Assembly: GCA_936941515.1 (NCBI GenBank)
Contig: CAKZJI010000089.1
Coordinates: 1 to 11,209, forward strand
Length of the DNA stretch: 11,209 nt
Direction of reading: 5' to 3'
From: an uncultured Propionibacteriaceae bacterium
GTDB taxonomy: Bacteria; Actinomycetota; Actinomycetes; Propionibacteriales; Propionibacteriaceae
The position numbers and the translations under genes were made by a program. A model generated the notes under the pieces. That model had not been told where the DNA came from. It made no database searches and saw nothing but the letters and a program-made list of their open reading frames with translations. Below, piece by piece: positions 1 to 6,644 of this stretch (the stretch's first letter is position 1; every line of letters starts with the position of its first letter).

Positions 1-625
1 GATCCTGGACGGCACGTCCCTCCACGAGCAACCCACCAAGGAGATCGCGAAGGTGTTGGGGCTGCTGCCGCAGTCGCCGATCGCGCCGGAGGGCATCGTC
101 GTCGCCGATCTGGTGGGACGTGGCAGGCATCCCCACCAGGGGATGATGGGCCGCTGGTCGAAGCGCGACTATGAGGTGGTGGCGGAGTCTCTCGCAGCCA
201 CCAACGCCACGGAGCTGGCGTCGCGTCCCGTCGACGAGCTGTCGGGCGGTCAGCGTCAGCGGGTGTGGATCGCGATGGCGCTGGCCCAGGAGACCGACAT
301 CCTGCTGCTCGACGAGCCCACGACGTTCCTGGACGTTGCGAATCAGCTGGAGGTGCTGGACCTGCTGACGGATCTGAACCGGCGCAGGGGAACCACCGTC
401 GTGATGGTGTTGCATGATCTGGGGCTGGCTGCGCGCTACTCCGACCAGCTCATCGCGATGCGGAGGGGCGCGATCCTGTCCCAGGGCACACCGGAGGAGG
501 TAGTCACGCGGGAGACGGTGCGGGAGGTGTTCGGGATCGAGTCGCGGGTGGTGCCGGATCCGGTGTCGGGCGCGCCGCTGGTGATGCCTATCGGACGCCA
601 CCACGTGAGCCTCGGCGATGAGTGA
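1..625 (+). CDS. Ferric-siderophore ABC transporter ATP-binding protein (5'-partial)
   Basis: This is the nucleotide-binding subunit that would power import of a ferric siderophore, of the FecE/FepC/FhuC type, acting at the inner face of the membrane. The frame is open from base 2 to the left edge, so the Walker A part is outside the window. The GTG at 53 is an internal valine, not the start. Visible in order are the Q-loop (LLPQSP), the family-typical stretch VADLVGRGRHPHQG, the ABC signature LSGGQRQR (about 239-262), Walker B with catalytic Glu (ILLLDEPT), the D-loop region and the H-loop histidine (VMVLHDL). About 207 codons are present of a usual 260-280. The stop at 623-625 overlaps the ATG of the siderophore-interacting protein by 8 bases, which suggests translational coupling. 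The downstream partner supports iron-siderophore rather than cobalamin as substrate. Confidence 0.93.
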   Translation, partial: ILDGTSLHEQPTKEIAKVLGLLPQSPIAPEGIVVADLVGRGRHPHQGMMGRWSKRDYEVVAESLAATNATELASRPVDELSGGQRQRVWIAMALAQETDILLLDEPTTFLDVANQLEVLDLLTDLNRRRGTTVVMVLHDLGLAARYSDQLIAMRRGAILSQGTPEEVVTRETVREVFGIESRVVPDPVSGAPLVMPIGRHHVSLGDE

Positions 626-1514
626 CTGGCTGACGGTCGCCGTCGAGGTGGTCTCCGCGGACCGGGTGACCCCCCACTTCGCGCGCATCCGATTCCGCGC
701 GCCGGCTGAGGTCGGCGGGGCGGGGCCCGTCTACGATCAGCGGATTCGCGTGGGCATACCGTCGCCCGGCTGCGAACCCTGGGTCGCGAGCGGCGACGAC
801 TGGTACAGCGAGTGGCTCGCCTCTCCCGAGGACAGGCGGGGACAGCTGCGCACCTACTCGATCCGGGAGATCGACCGGCGCGCCGATGAGACGTTCATCA
901 CCGTCGACTTCGTGCTGCATTTCTCACCCGGCCGCACTGGACCGGCATCGCAGTGGGCGGCAGCGGCGCAGCCCGGCGACCGGGCGTCGATGATCCTGCC
1001 GCGCCGGGGGCTGGCGGGCGCGGGCATTGAGTTCGCCCCGGGGTCGGCGTCGCGCATCCTGCTGGCTGGCGACGAGACGGCAGCCCCCGCCATCGCGCGA
1101 ATCCTGGAGGACCTGCCGCGCGACGCCCGGGGATGCGCCCTGATCGAGGTGCCGGTTGCCGACGACGAACTGCCCATCGACGCCCCACCGGGTTTCGAGG
1201 TGCGGTGGCTGGCGCGCGACGGTCGGGAGCACGGAGACCGGATGGTGGAGGCGCTGCTGGCGGAGGTGTCGCAGGGACGCGCGCATGCCGGTGTCGAGGA
1301 CCTGCCAGAACACGACGACAACGAGCTGGTGTGGGAGACCCCGACGTTCTCCGCCCTGGGCGAGAACCTCAACGAGCCCGGGAAGGGCCCTGGGGAGATG
1401 TTCTACTGGGTGGCGGGCGAGTGCCGTGTGGTCGCGGGGCTGCGTCGCACCCTGGTCAGGGATTTCGGGGTGGCGCGCAAGCAGATTGCCTTCATGGGCT
1501 ACTGGAGGCGTTGA
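618..1514 (+). CDS. Siderophore-interacting protein (FAD-dependent ferric-siderophore reductase, ViuB/SIP family)
   Basis: A 298-residue cytoplasmic flavoprotein of the SIP/ViuB family. Members reduce iron in imported ferric siderophores so that it is released. The N-terminal FAD-binding barrel includes RTYSIR (residues 78-83), the flavin motif Arg-x-Tyr-Ser/Thr, followed by the HFSPGRTGPASQWA segment (about 101-114) typical of the family. The NAD(P)H-binding SIP domain starts near GDETAAPAIARIL (151-163) and ends with the highly characteristic YWVAGE (263-268) and AFMGYWR (291-297). Length is normal for the family. The ATG at 618 lies inside the last codons of the ABC ATPase gene, so it is probably read by coupled translation in one siderophore operon. 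No terminator is obvious between its stop and the convergent gene that ends at 1607. Confidence 0.94.
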   Translation: MSDWLTVAVEVVSADRVTPHFARIRFRAPAEVGGAGPVYDQRIRVGIPSPGCEPWVASGDDWYSEWLASPEDRRGQLRTYSIREIDRRADETFITVDFVLHFSPGRTGPASQWAAAAQPGDRASMILPRRGLAGAGIEFAPGSASRILLAGDETAAPAIARILEDLPRDARGCALIEVPVADDELPIDAPPGFEVRWLARDGREHGDRMVEALLAEVSQGRAHAGVEDLPEHDDNELVWETPTFSALGENLNEPGKGPGEMFYWVAGECRVVAGLRRTLVRDFGVARKQIAFMGYWRR

Positions 1515-1606
1515 CTCAGCGAGAGCCGCTGGCGTTTCCCAGGGAGGCCCGGGATGCCCGCGATCACCATGCGGATGTTGGTTGCTCTGATGGGGAAGGC
1601 CTCGGG

Positions 1607-1966
1607 TCAGAAGGCGACGATGACCACCAGGGTGAGGATCCCCAGCGCGAGCATGAACAGGCAGCTCGCGAAGGCCTGGCCTCGGGCGTTGTCAGCTCGG
1701 AAGTGGGCCACGACGCCGCACAGGAAGTACACCACCACCGCGACGCTCGTCGCGAATGCCACTCCCGGCAGCCAGATGCCGGCGATCAGGCCCGTGGCGC
1801 CGAGGAATTTGATGATGATCAGGGTCCAGGACCATTCCCTGGGGAAGTTGACGCCATCTAGGCAGTCGCGGATGAACTTCGGCGGCCAGATCATGAGGAT
1901 CGCGTCGATCAGCAGTGCTGCGGCCAGGGCGATGGTGGACCACCAGGGGTCGACTGTGAAGGTCAT
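1607..1966 (-). CDS. DoxX-like integral membrane protein
   Basis: A 119-residue, four-helix membrane protein (hydrophobic segments at about 10-28, 46-65, 67-88 and 99-118). The central pattern, Lys-Phe-Leu-Gly followed by a conserved Leu-Pro and then a helix ending in Ala-His-Phe-Arg, matches the DoxX-like family. Biochemical roles in that family are poorly defined; some members are linked to thiol or redox stress. An AAGGAG ribosome site sits five bases before the ATG. The ATG overlaps the TGA of the TetR gene (ATGA, 1963-1966), so the two genes are coupled and cotranscribed from the promoter near 2578-2606. The protein is therefore the likely output of the TetR switch. The specific function is unknown. 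Confidence 0.85.
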   Translation of the reverse strand: MTFTVDPWWSTIALAAALLIDAILMIWPPKFIRDCLDGVNFPREWSWTLIIIKFLGATGLIAGIWLPGVAFATSVAVVVYFLCGVVAHFRADNARGQAFASCLFMLALGILTLVVIVAF

Positions 1967-2544
1967 TCTTGCTCCTTGTGATTGCAGATGGTCTCGAAGG
2001 TGGTGCGCAGCTCCGCGATGATGGAGCTGCCCTCAAGAGTGGGACGGGTGGCCCAGCTGAACAGCACGCCCAGGTAGGCGTAATAGAGGGCCCGGGCCTG
2101 ACGGTCCACCTCGTCTCGGGTGCATTCGGGGTGGCTGATGGCGTCGCGGATCTCCGTCAGGAGGATCTCGGTCAGTCGGGTGAAGATCTCGGAGGAGTGA
2201 TTGCCGGAGATCAGGATCGACCCGTAGGCCCGAGCCAGTTCCTGGCGGCTGATGAACAGCTTCAGGAAGGGCTCGACGAGGCTCAGGACGCGGACAACGC
2301 GGTTGTCGCTGCGTGGGGGTGTCTCGCGGCGGGCGGCGTGGGTCTCCTCGATCAGGCCGTCGAAGACCTTGACGAGCAGCGCCGGCTTGTCGCCGACGGC
2401 CATGACCGTGCCGACGCTCACTCCGCTCGCCGACGCGATGTCGCGCACGGTGGTGGCTGCGAGGCCTCGCTCACGGAAGAGCCGGTCGGCCTCGGTCAGC
2501 ACTCGCCGCTGGGTTTCGGCCTTCATATCGCTGCGGGTCGGCAT
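1963..2544 (-). CDS. TetR/AcrR-family transcriptional regulator (controls the DoxX-like gene)
   Basis: A one-component repressor of about 193 residues. The N-terminal helix-turn-helix covers roughly residues 8-55: a first helix around ETQRRVLTEADRLFRERG, then TTVRDIASASGVSVGTVMAVGDKPALL, where SVGTV is the recognition helix. The C-terminal ligand domain is all-helical and not diagnostic of a ligand. I prefer the ATG at 2544 over the adjacent in-frame GTG at 2547, because a strong AGGAGG (2549-2554) lies four bases before the ATG but only one before the GTG. The gene is first in a two-gene operon with the DoxX-like gene. Its own leader carries a tandem palindrome overlapping the -10 box and touching the ribosome site, so autorepression is likely. 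The inducer is unknown. Confidence 0.92.
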   Translation of the reverse strand: MPTRSDMKAETQRRVLTEADRLFRERGLAATTVRDIASASGVSVGTVMAVGDKPALLVKVFDGLIEETHAARRETPPRSDNRVVRVLSLVEPFLKLFISRQELARAYGSILISGNHSSEIFTRLTEILLTEIRDAISHPECTRDEVDRQARALYYAYLGVLFSWATRPTLEGSSIIAELRTTFETICNHKEQE

Positions 2545-2551
2545 CACACCT

Positions 2552-2580
2552 CCTGAACACGTTCACTGAACACGTTCAGG
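2552..2580 (-). promoter_or_regulatory. Tandem palindromic TetR operator
   Basis: Two identical 12-base copies of TGAACACGTTCA (2554-2565 and 2567-2578) are separated by one base. Each is an inverted repeat with arms TGAAC/GTTCA around a 2-base centre. The full 29-base block is itself nearly palindromic, beginning CCTGAAC and ending GTTCAGG. It covers the -10 box of the minus-strand promoter and reaches the AGGAGG ribosome site, which is where an autorepressor would bind. The AACnnGTT core is common among operators of TetR-family proteins. Binding by the adjacent TetR protein is inferred from position. Confidence 0.8.
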
Positions 2581-2606
2581 ATAGCGTGACAAAGTACAGC
2601 TTTCAA
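2578..2606 (-). promoter_or_regulatory. Promoter of the TetR-DoxX operon
   Basis: On the minus strand a TTGAAA -35 box (2606-2601) is followed after exactly 17 bases by TATCCT (2583-2578). This is a good SigA-type promoter for a high-GC actinobacterium. Transcription would begin near 2571, inside the tandem operator, leaving a leader of about 27 bases before the ATG at 2544. Confidence 0.65.
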
Positions 2607-2707
2607 GGAGAAGCGGTGTTCCGCGGTGTGGTGCTGGTCTTACCCACATCTCTTCAGAGCGGGGCAGCGTCCCGGGTTGGCTGGTCGGTAGCCTGGTGCG
2701 GTGGCCT

Positions 2708-2738
2708 GTTGGTCTGGGCGTGGTGTCTTCAGACCAAC
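2708..2738 (-). terminator. Hairpin, probable terminator of the antiporter gene
   Basis: A perfect 9-base inverted repeat (GTTGGTCTG at 2708-2716, CAGACCAAC at 2730-2738) encloses a 13-base loop. It begins 37 bases after the antiporter stop codon on the minus strand. A smaller 5-base hairpin (CCCGT/ACGGG, 2759-2772) lies right after the stop. Neither has a T-tract, which is common in high-GC actinobacteria. The gap between antiporter and TetR operon (2607-2775) holds no gene that I can support. Confidence 0.5.
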
Positions 2739-2775
2739 CGATGGTTCGTCTCAGTCAGCCCGTTAAGACGGGGCG

Positions 2776-4419
2776 CTACTCCAGCTCAACCGGGCCGAGG
2801 ATGCGCACCTCCTCAAGGTCCAGGCGCTCCTGAATCACATGCAGCACGTTCATGTCGATCTTGCCCTCATTGCGCAGGCGCTTGAGCACCTGCCGCTGGT
2901 TAGCAAGAAACGCCAGGCGCAGTATATTTTCCTGCTCCAGCTGGGTGGCGGTGTGAGAGCCGTCCGGGCGCGCCTCCATGCTGGCGATCTCCTTGTAGGC
3001 GTCGTGATGGTCGTTATACAGGCGGATACGGTGCTTGCATTCTTCGCGTATGCTCTCCAGCGCCTCGGGGGAAACATTCGCCTGCTCGGCCAGCTCGTCC
3101 AGATTCTCGTAGGTCTCATTCCAGGCCAGGCGCGCCGCCTCGGTAATCTCGCGCGCCTCCGAATCGTCGGAGGGGATTTTCGCCCACCGAATCACCCTCG
3201 GCAGCGCAAGACCCTGCACCACCATGGAAAGGATAACCACCGCAGCCACCACAAAGATAATGAACTCGCGCCCCTCCACATCAGCGGGAACCGACAGCGC
3301 CACCGCCAGGGAGATACCCCCGCGCAGGCCCGCAAAGGTGCTCACCACACGCCCGCGGAAGGTGCTGCGCAGCCGCCGCTGCTTCTCGCTGCGGTCCAGG
3401 GCGCGAATAATCCCCACGGTCACGTTCAAGAAAACAAACCGGGCAACGACGCTCGTCACCCACGCCAGGAGAACCACCATCACGCCGTTAACCACGGAGT
3501 AGTGGTTGTGCTGGGCCACCTCGTCCATGGCGCGCCACACCTCGGGCATCTGCACTCCCACCAGCACGAACAGCGCCCCGTTGAGCACGAAGGAGATGAA
3601 CGCCCAAATCGGCAGGCCGTAGAAGCGGTTCTGCGCCGTGATCGTATCCGGACCGTTGTAGGTGAGGTAGATGGCCGCCACCACCACTGCCACCACACCG
3701 GAGCCCTTGAACCCCTCGGCAATCTCCAGCTGCTCAGAGAGGAGGAAGGCGATAAACGGTGTGGTCACCATGAACACGGTGAAATACATGGGGTTAGTGA
3801 GGCAGGCGCGGATTTTATTGCCCACCCAGCCCACAGCCAGGCCCACGAGGATGCCCACCGCGAACGAGTAGAAGAACATGCCGGTGCTGGGCCCAAGACT
3901 GAGATGGTGCCCGTTAGCTACCTGGAGGGCGAGCGCAAAAATCACCAGGGTGGTGCCGTCATTAATGAGCGATTCGGCCTTCAAGATGGTGATGGACGAC
4001 TTGGGTAGTTTGCCGTTGAGGGTGGCCACGGCGGTGGCGTCTGTGGGGGCCAGAGCGGCGCCGATGATGAGGGCCACCCCCCAGTCGACGCTGAAGAAGA
4101 AATTCAGCGTCCAGGCGATCGCGGCGGCGGTGAAGATGACCAGCAGCGTACCGGTGAGGATGATGCCGCGCATAAATTTACGAATCTCCCGCCAGGAGGT
4201 ATTGCGCGCCTCCCAGAAGAGCATGATGGGCAGGAAGATTTCGAGGATGACATGTGGGGGCAGGCCGAGTTCTTGCACCTCGTGCAGCCGCTGGGCGGGG
4301 ATGAGACCCAGCACCAGCCCTAGGACGATGAGGACGATGGCGGGGGTGAGGCGTGTCTTGTGGGCAATGATGTTGCCGATGAGGATCGCCAGGGAGAGGG
4401 CGATGAGGACTTCTAACAA
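2776..4419 (-). CDS. Na+/H+ antiporter, CPA1 (NhaP/NHE-like) family
   Basis: A 547-residue monovalent cation/proton antiporter of the plasma membrane, for Na+ extrusion and pH homeostasis. Residues 1 to about 412 are a many-helix transport domain. It contains APTDATAV (124-131) with the Thr-Asp pair, ESLINDGT (149-156) with the Asn-Asp pair of the ion site, and FAGLRGGISLAVALSVP (362-378) with a conserved Arg. The C-terminal tail (about 413-547) is charged, helical and cytoplasmic. The start is TTG at 4419, with AAGGA about ten bases upstream; no ATG or GTG lies in frame nearby. Local GC is lower than in neighbouring genes: 32/60 at 3001-3060 and 34/60 at 3421-3480, against 43/60 at 6901-6960. 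Codons ending in A or T are frequent. This suggests recent acquisition from a lower-GC actinobacterium. It stands alone as a transcription unit. Confidence 0.93.
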   Translation of the reverse strand: MLEVLIALSLAILIGNIIAHKTRLTPAIVLIVLGLVLGLIPAQRLHEVQELGLPPHVILEIFLPIMLFWEARNTSWREIRKFMRGIILTGTLLVIFTAAAIAWTLNFFFSVDWGVALIIGAALAPTDATAVATLNGKLPKSSITILKAESLINDGTTLVIFALALQVANGHHLSLGPSTGMFFYSFAVGILVGLAVGWVGNKIRACLTNPMYFTVFMVTTPFIAFLLSEQLEIAEGFKGSGVVAVVVAAIYLTYNGPDTITAQNRFYGLPIWAFISFVLNGALFVLVGVQMPEVWRAMDEVAQHNHYSVVNGVMVVLLAWVTSVVARFVFLNVTVGIIRALDRSEKQRRLRSTFRGRVVSTFAGLRGGISLAVALSVPADVEGREFIIFVVAAVVILSMVVQGLALPRVIRWAKIPSDDSEAREITEAARLAWNETYENLDELAEQANVSPEALESIREECKHRIRLYNDHHDAYKEIASMEARPDGSHTATQLEQENILRLAFLANQRQVLKRLRNEGKIDMNVLHVIQERLDLEEVRILGPVELE

Positions 4420-4837
4420 GGCGTGGTTTTCCTTGTGGTCATGTGCGTTGTCTCGGTTGTGCCGTACGGTGTCGTGCGTTAATACCCTAGCATCTGGGTG
4501 AATCGCCCCAGGGTGTCCTGGGCAGCGTGGCCATAGGCCAGCGATGACGACCTCAACCAGAAGAGGCCTGCGCTAACCACGCCTAGGACTGCTTCGGCGA
4601 TCTCGTCCGATCGGAAAACCTCGCACGTGTGCCTCCTGCGCGTGGGTCACGATGTACCGCGGTCCCGGGAGCGTCTTCTGTCCCGTTGACCGCTGCCGCT
4701 TCCATGGCCTCCCTTCAGTGGTCGCCTCGCGTGTTATTGAGTGCGTGTTAAAACCCGTGAGCTGGTCTTGTTTTCAGAGATATCTGATATTCCAGCTACA
4801 TCAGTCTCACCGTGCGATGAGCATTTCTGGGTGACGA
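4420..4837. other. 418-base gene-free region upstream of the antiporter
   Basis: I find no gene with a start, ribosome site and family signature here. It must hold the antiporter promoter; a TAGGGT (4489-4484, minus strand) is a possible -10 box but lacks a clear -35. On the minus strand 4482-4646 is an open stretch of 55 codons between stops, without a usable start and matching nothing I recognise. It could be chance or a decayed gene end. Small palindromes include TGGCC-ATA-GGCCA (4528-4540). The right third (about 4735-4837) is AT-richer and contains a longer imperfect hairpin. Confidence 0.6.
4760..4797 (-). terminator. Imperfect nested hairpin downstream of the second TetR gene
   Basis: An outer 6-base repeat (AGCTGG 4760-4765, CCAGCT 4792-4797) encloses an inner 5-base repeat (TCAGA 4774-4778, TCTGA 4783-4787) with a four-base loop. 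It starts about 40 bases past the stop of the regulator on the minus strand, in an AT-rich patch. It may end transcription of that gene or mark the edge of acquired DNA. The stems are short, so this is tentative. Confidence 0.3.
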
Positions 4838-5554
4838 TTAGGACCTTGCCAGTTCCTGGAGTTCGCCGAAGCTGCGCCGGGCCACCTCGTCGAGAAAAGC
4901 CGATCCAGCCTCGATGCTGCCGACATAGTGGCCGAAGAGCTCCATGCTGATGCAGCCGAACAGCTCGGTCCAGTCTCTCAGGACGGCGAGGATCATCTCA
5001 TCCGAGGCATTCGCAGGCAGTCCCTGCTCAATGGTCCAAAGACGCACCCTCTCAATGTCCTTCAGCACACCCGGGGCCAGTTCTGGTTGACCTGACGACG
5101 GGGCACCCCTACCCGAGGCCGCCACCTCCGAGGCAATCCGCGCAAGCAGCAGGGAGATCCTGGACGCGGCTGGGATCGTCTCCGGCGGGGCCTGGTATCC
5201 AGGGACGGGGGTGCCGTAGATCAGGCCGTACTCATTGCGATGCCCCAACGCCCACGTGCGGGCCGCGCGCCACACCGCCAGCCAGCGACCCTCCAGGTTG
5301 TCGCGGGGAATCGCCTCCTCGGCCTCCTCCACAGCCCGCCCGAGCGACTCGTAGGCGTCGACGATGAGCAGCGTCAGGAGGTCGTCGCGGCTCTTGACGT
5401 AGCGATACAGGGCACCAGGCGTCACGCTGAGATCGCGGGCGAGGGCGCGCATCCCCAGTCCCGCCGCTCCCTTGTCCGCCAGGTGCCGGTGCGCGACCTC
5501 CAACAGTCGTCGGCTGAAGGCGTCACGGGCCTCGCTGCGTGGGGTGGCTGCCAT
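4838..5554 (-). CDS. TetR-family transcriptional regulator with WHG-type C-terminal domain
   Basis: A 238-residue regulator. The N-terminal DNA-binding domain (about 10-60) reads SRRLLEVAHRHLADKGAAGL, then MRALARDLSVTPGALYRYVKSRDDLL, a textbook TetR helix-turn-helix in which TPGALYRYV is the recognition helix. The C-terminal half has an EYGLIYGTPVPGY segment and a late MELFGHYVGSIE helix, resembling the TetR C-terminal WHG family found in many actinobacteria. The ATG at 5554 is preceded by a G-rich stretch that can serve as a weak ribosome site. It is transcribed divergently from the NAD(P)-binding protein at 5639. The 84-base gap carries operator-like palindromes, so repression of itself and of the divergent gene is the simplest model. 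The ligand is unknown. Confidence 0.92.
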   Translation of the reverse strand: MAATPRSEARDAFSRRLLEVAHRHLADKGAAGLGMRALARDLSVTPGALYRYVKSRDDLLTLLIVDAYESLGRAVEEAEEAIPRDNLEGRWLAVWRAARTWALGHRNEYGLIYGTPVPGYQAPPETIPAASRISLLLARIASEVAASGRGAPSSGQPELAPGVLKDIERVRLWTIEQGLPANASDEMILAVLRDWTELFGCISMELFGHYVGSIEAGSAFLDEVARRSFGELQELARS

Positions 5555-5566
5555 GACCCCCAGTCT

Positions 5567-5578
5567 GGCATGAATGCC
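5567..5578. promoter_or_regulatory. Short palindrome in the divergent regulatory gap
   Basis: GGCAT-GA-ATGCC is a perfect 5-base inverted repeat with a 2-base centre. It lies 13 bases before the TetR start codon and 11 bases from the larger inverted repeat at 5590. It could be a second regulator site, or chance. Confidence 0.3.
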
Positions 5579-5584
5579 GCCACA

Positions 5585-5609
5585 AAAACGTGAACGGTGT
5601 TTACTGTTT
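5585..5609. promoter_or_regulatory. Operator-like inverted repeat between the TetR gene and the NAD(P)-binding protein gene
   Basis: The core GTGAAC-GGT-GTTTAC (5590-5604) is a near-perfect inverted repeat (5 of 6 arm positions) with a 3-base centre. The pattern GTnAACnnnGTTnAC resembles many TetR-family operators. Pairing extends into flanking A- and T-runs (8 of 11 positions over 5585-5595 and 5599-5609). A TACTGT (5602-5607) overlapping the right arm is a possible -10 box for the plus-strand gene, although no good -35 box is visible. Binding by the divergent TetR protein is inferred. Confidence 0.6.
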
Positions 5610-5638
5610 TACAGCTCGTCTCACCTCAAGGAGAAACC

Positions 5639-6592
5639 ATGGAACACATCACGGTCATCGGCGCCGGCCCCCTCGGTAGGGCCACGACACACTCCCTCAT
5701 CAGCGCCGGCCACCAGGTCACGGTGGCCACCCGCAGTGGAACGCAGCTGCCCGGCGCGCAGACCGCCAAGATCGACGTCGTCACGGGCGACGGCCTGGAT
5801 GCCCTCGCCCCCAGCGCCGCGATCATTGCCTGCTGTAACTTCACCTACACCATCGCCGGGTGGAGTCGCGGCTGGCCCCTGGCCATCGAGAACCTCATCC
5901 ACCTGGCAGAGCGGCAGGACGCGACCCTGGTGCTCGCGGGCAACCACTACTCCTACGCACGCGGAGTCATGCCGATGCACGCCACCGACCCCCTCAACCC
6001 GCCGTCGACACTGGGCGAGATCCGAGCCGACGTGACCCGTCGCCTGTTCGAAGCCCATGAGCAGGGACGAATCCGGGCCGTCGAGGTGCGCGGTTCGTCC
6101 TACCTCGGAGTCGGCGCGGGAACGGCCTCCTACGCCGGGGATCGCATCATCACCCCCCTGCTGTCCAGGGGGAAGGCCAGTATCATCGGCAGCGCCGACG
6201 TCCCACACAGCTGGACTGCGGTCCCCGACTTCGGACGTCTGCTGGCCCGCGCCGCCACCGACCCGCAGATGCTCGGTCGCGCCTGGCACGTCCCCAACGC
6301 ACCCGCCCTCAGCGCCCGCGAGCTGGCTCGGCTGCTGTTCCAGATCGCCGGGATCGACGGGGACCCGAGAATCAGCGTCATCCCCACTGCGGCGTTGCGT
6401 CTGCTCGGCTGGTTCTCGCCGACGATGCGCGCGATCGGGCAGACCGTCTATCAGATGTCTGGGCCCTTCATCTCCGACGACACCGATACCCGGGACCTGC
6501 TCGGCGAAACCCACACACCACTGGAGGAGACCCTGACGGGCATCGTCGCCGAGGTGAGCCAGACGGCAAGGACCCCTATCGGATCCATGTGA
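5639..6592 (+). CDS. NAD(P)-binding Rossmann-fold protein, NAD-dependent epimerase/dehydratase-like
   Basis: A 317-residue atypical extended short-chain dehydrogenase-like protein. The N-terminal dinucleotide-binding motif is ITVIGAGPLGRA, with glycines at 8, 10 and 13. Later segments GNHYSYARG (101-109), RGSSYLGVGAG (151-161), DVPHSWTAVPDFGR (187-200) and AWHVPN (215-220) match actinobacterial NAD-dependent epimerase/NmrA-like proteins. The substrate is unknown, and the usual Tyr-x-x-x-Lys is not evident, so catalytic activity is uncertain. I chose ATG 5639 rather than the in-frame GTG at 5597. AAGGAG (5628-5633) lies five bases before 5639, and 5597 falls inside the operator-like repeat. 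The gene is divergent from a TetR regulator that probably controls it. The FolP-like gene follows after 52 bases and may be cotranscribed. Confidence 0.85.
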   Translation: MEHITVIGAGPLGRATTHSLISAGHQVTVATRSGTQLPGAQTAKIDVVTGDGLDALAPSAAIIACCNFTYTIAGWSRGWPLAIENLIHLAERQDATLVLAGNHYSYARGVMPMHATDPLNPPSTLGEIRADVTRRLFEAHEQGRIRAVEVRGSSYLGVGAGTASYAGDRIITPLLSRGKASIIGSADVPHSWTAVPDFGRLLARAATDPQMLGRAWHVPNAPALSARELARLLFQIAGIDGDPRISVIPTAALRLLGWFSPTMRAIGQTVYQMSGPFISDDTDTRDLLGETHTPLEETLTGIVAEVSQTARTPIGSM

Positions 6593-6644
6593 CGCAAATC
6601 CTCAACATGACAAGATCGCGAGGCAGCCGGCGGAGGCTGGCTGA

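Noticed and set aside
1969..2556. Plus-strand open frame covering the first TetR gene
   Set aside because: It lies opposite a well-supported TetR gene with promoter and ribosome site, and its translation has no recognisable domain.
2586..2885. Plus-strand frame of about 99 codons starting in the TetR-antiporter gap
   Set aside because: It has no ribosome site in a sensible position, Cys/Trp-rich random-like composition, and overlaps the 3' end of the antiporter gene.
2839..4008. Long plus-strand open frame (389 codons) opposite the antiporter, very rich in His, Gln and Arg
   Set aside because: It is an antisense shadow of the CPA1 antiporter; the composition is unnatural and there is no motif or ribosome site.
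4479..4649. Minus-strand open stretch of 55 codons upstream of the antiporter
   Set aside because: It has no start codon near its beginning, only moderate third-position GC (42/55), and no recognisable family. Kept only as a possible decayed gene end.
4420..4837. Insertion sequence, tRNA or attachment site that could explain acquisition of the antiporter
   Set aside because: No transposase fragment, terminal inverted repeats with target duplication, tRNA cloverleaf or integrase was found in this stretch or at 2581-2775.
5597..5638. Upstream GTG as start of the NAD(P)-binding protein, adding 14 residues
   Set aside because: It lies within the operator-like repeat with no ribosome site; ATG 5639 has AAGGAG five bases away and puts the Rossmann strand at the N-terminus as expected.
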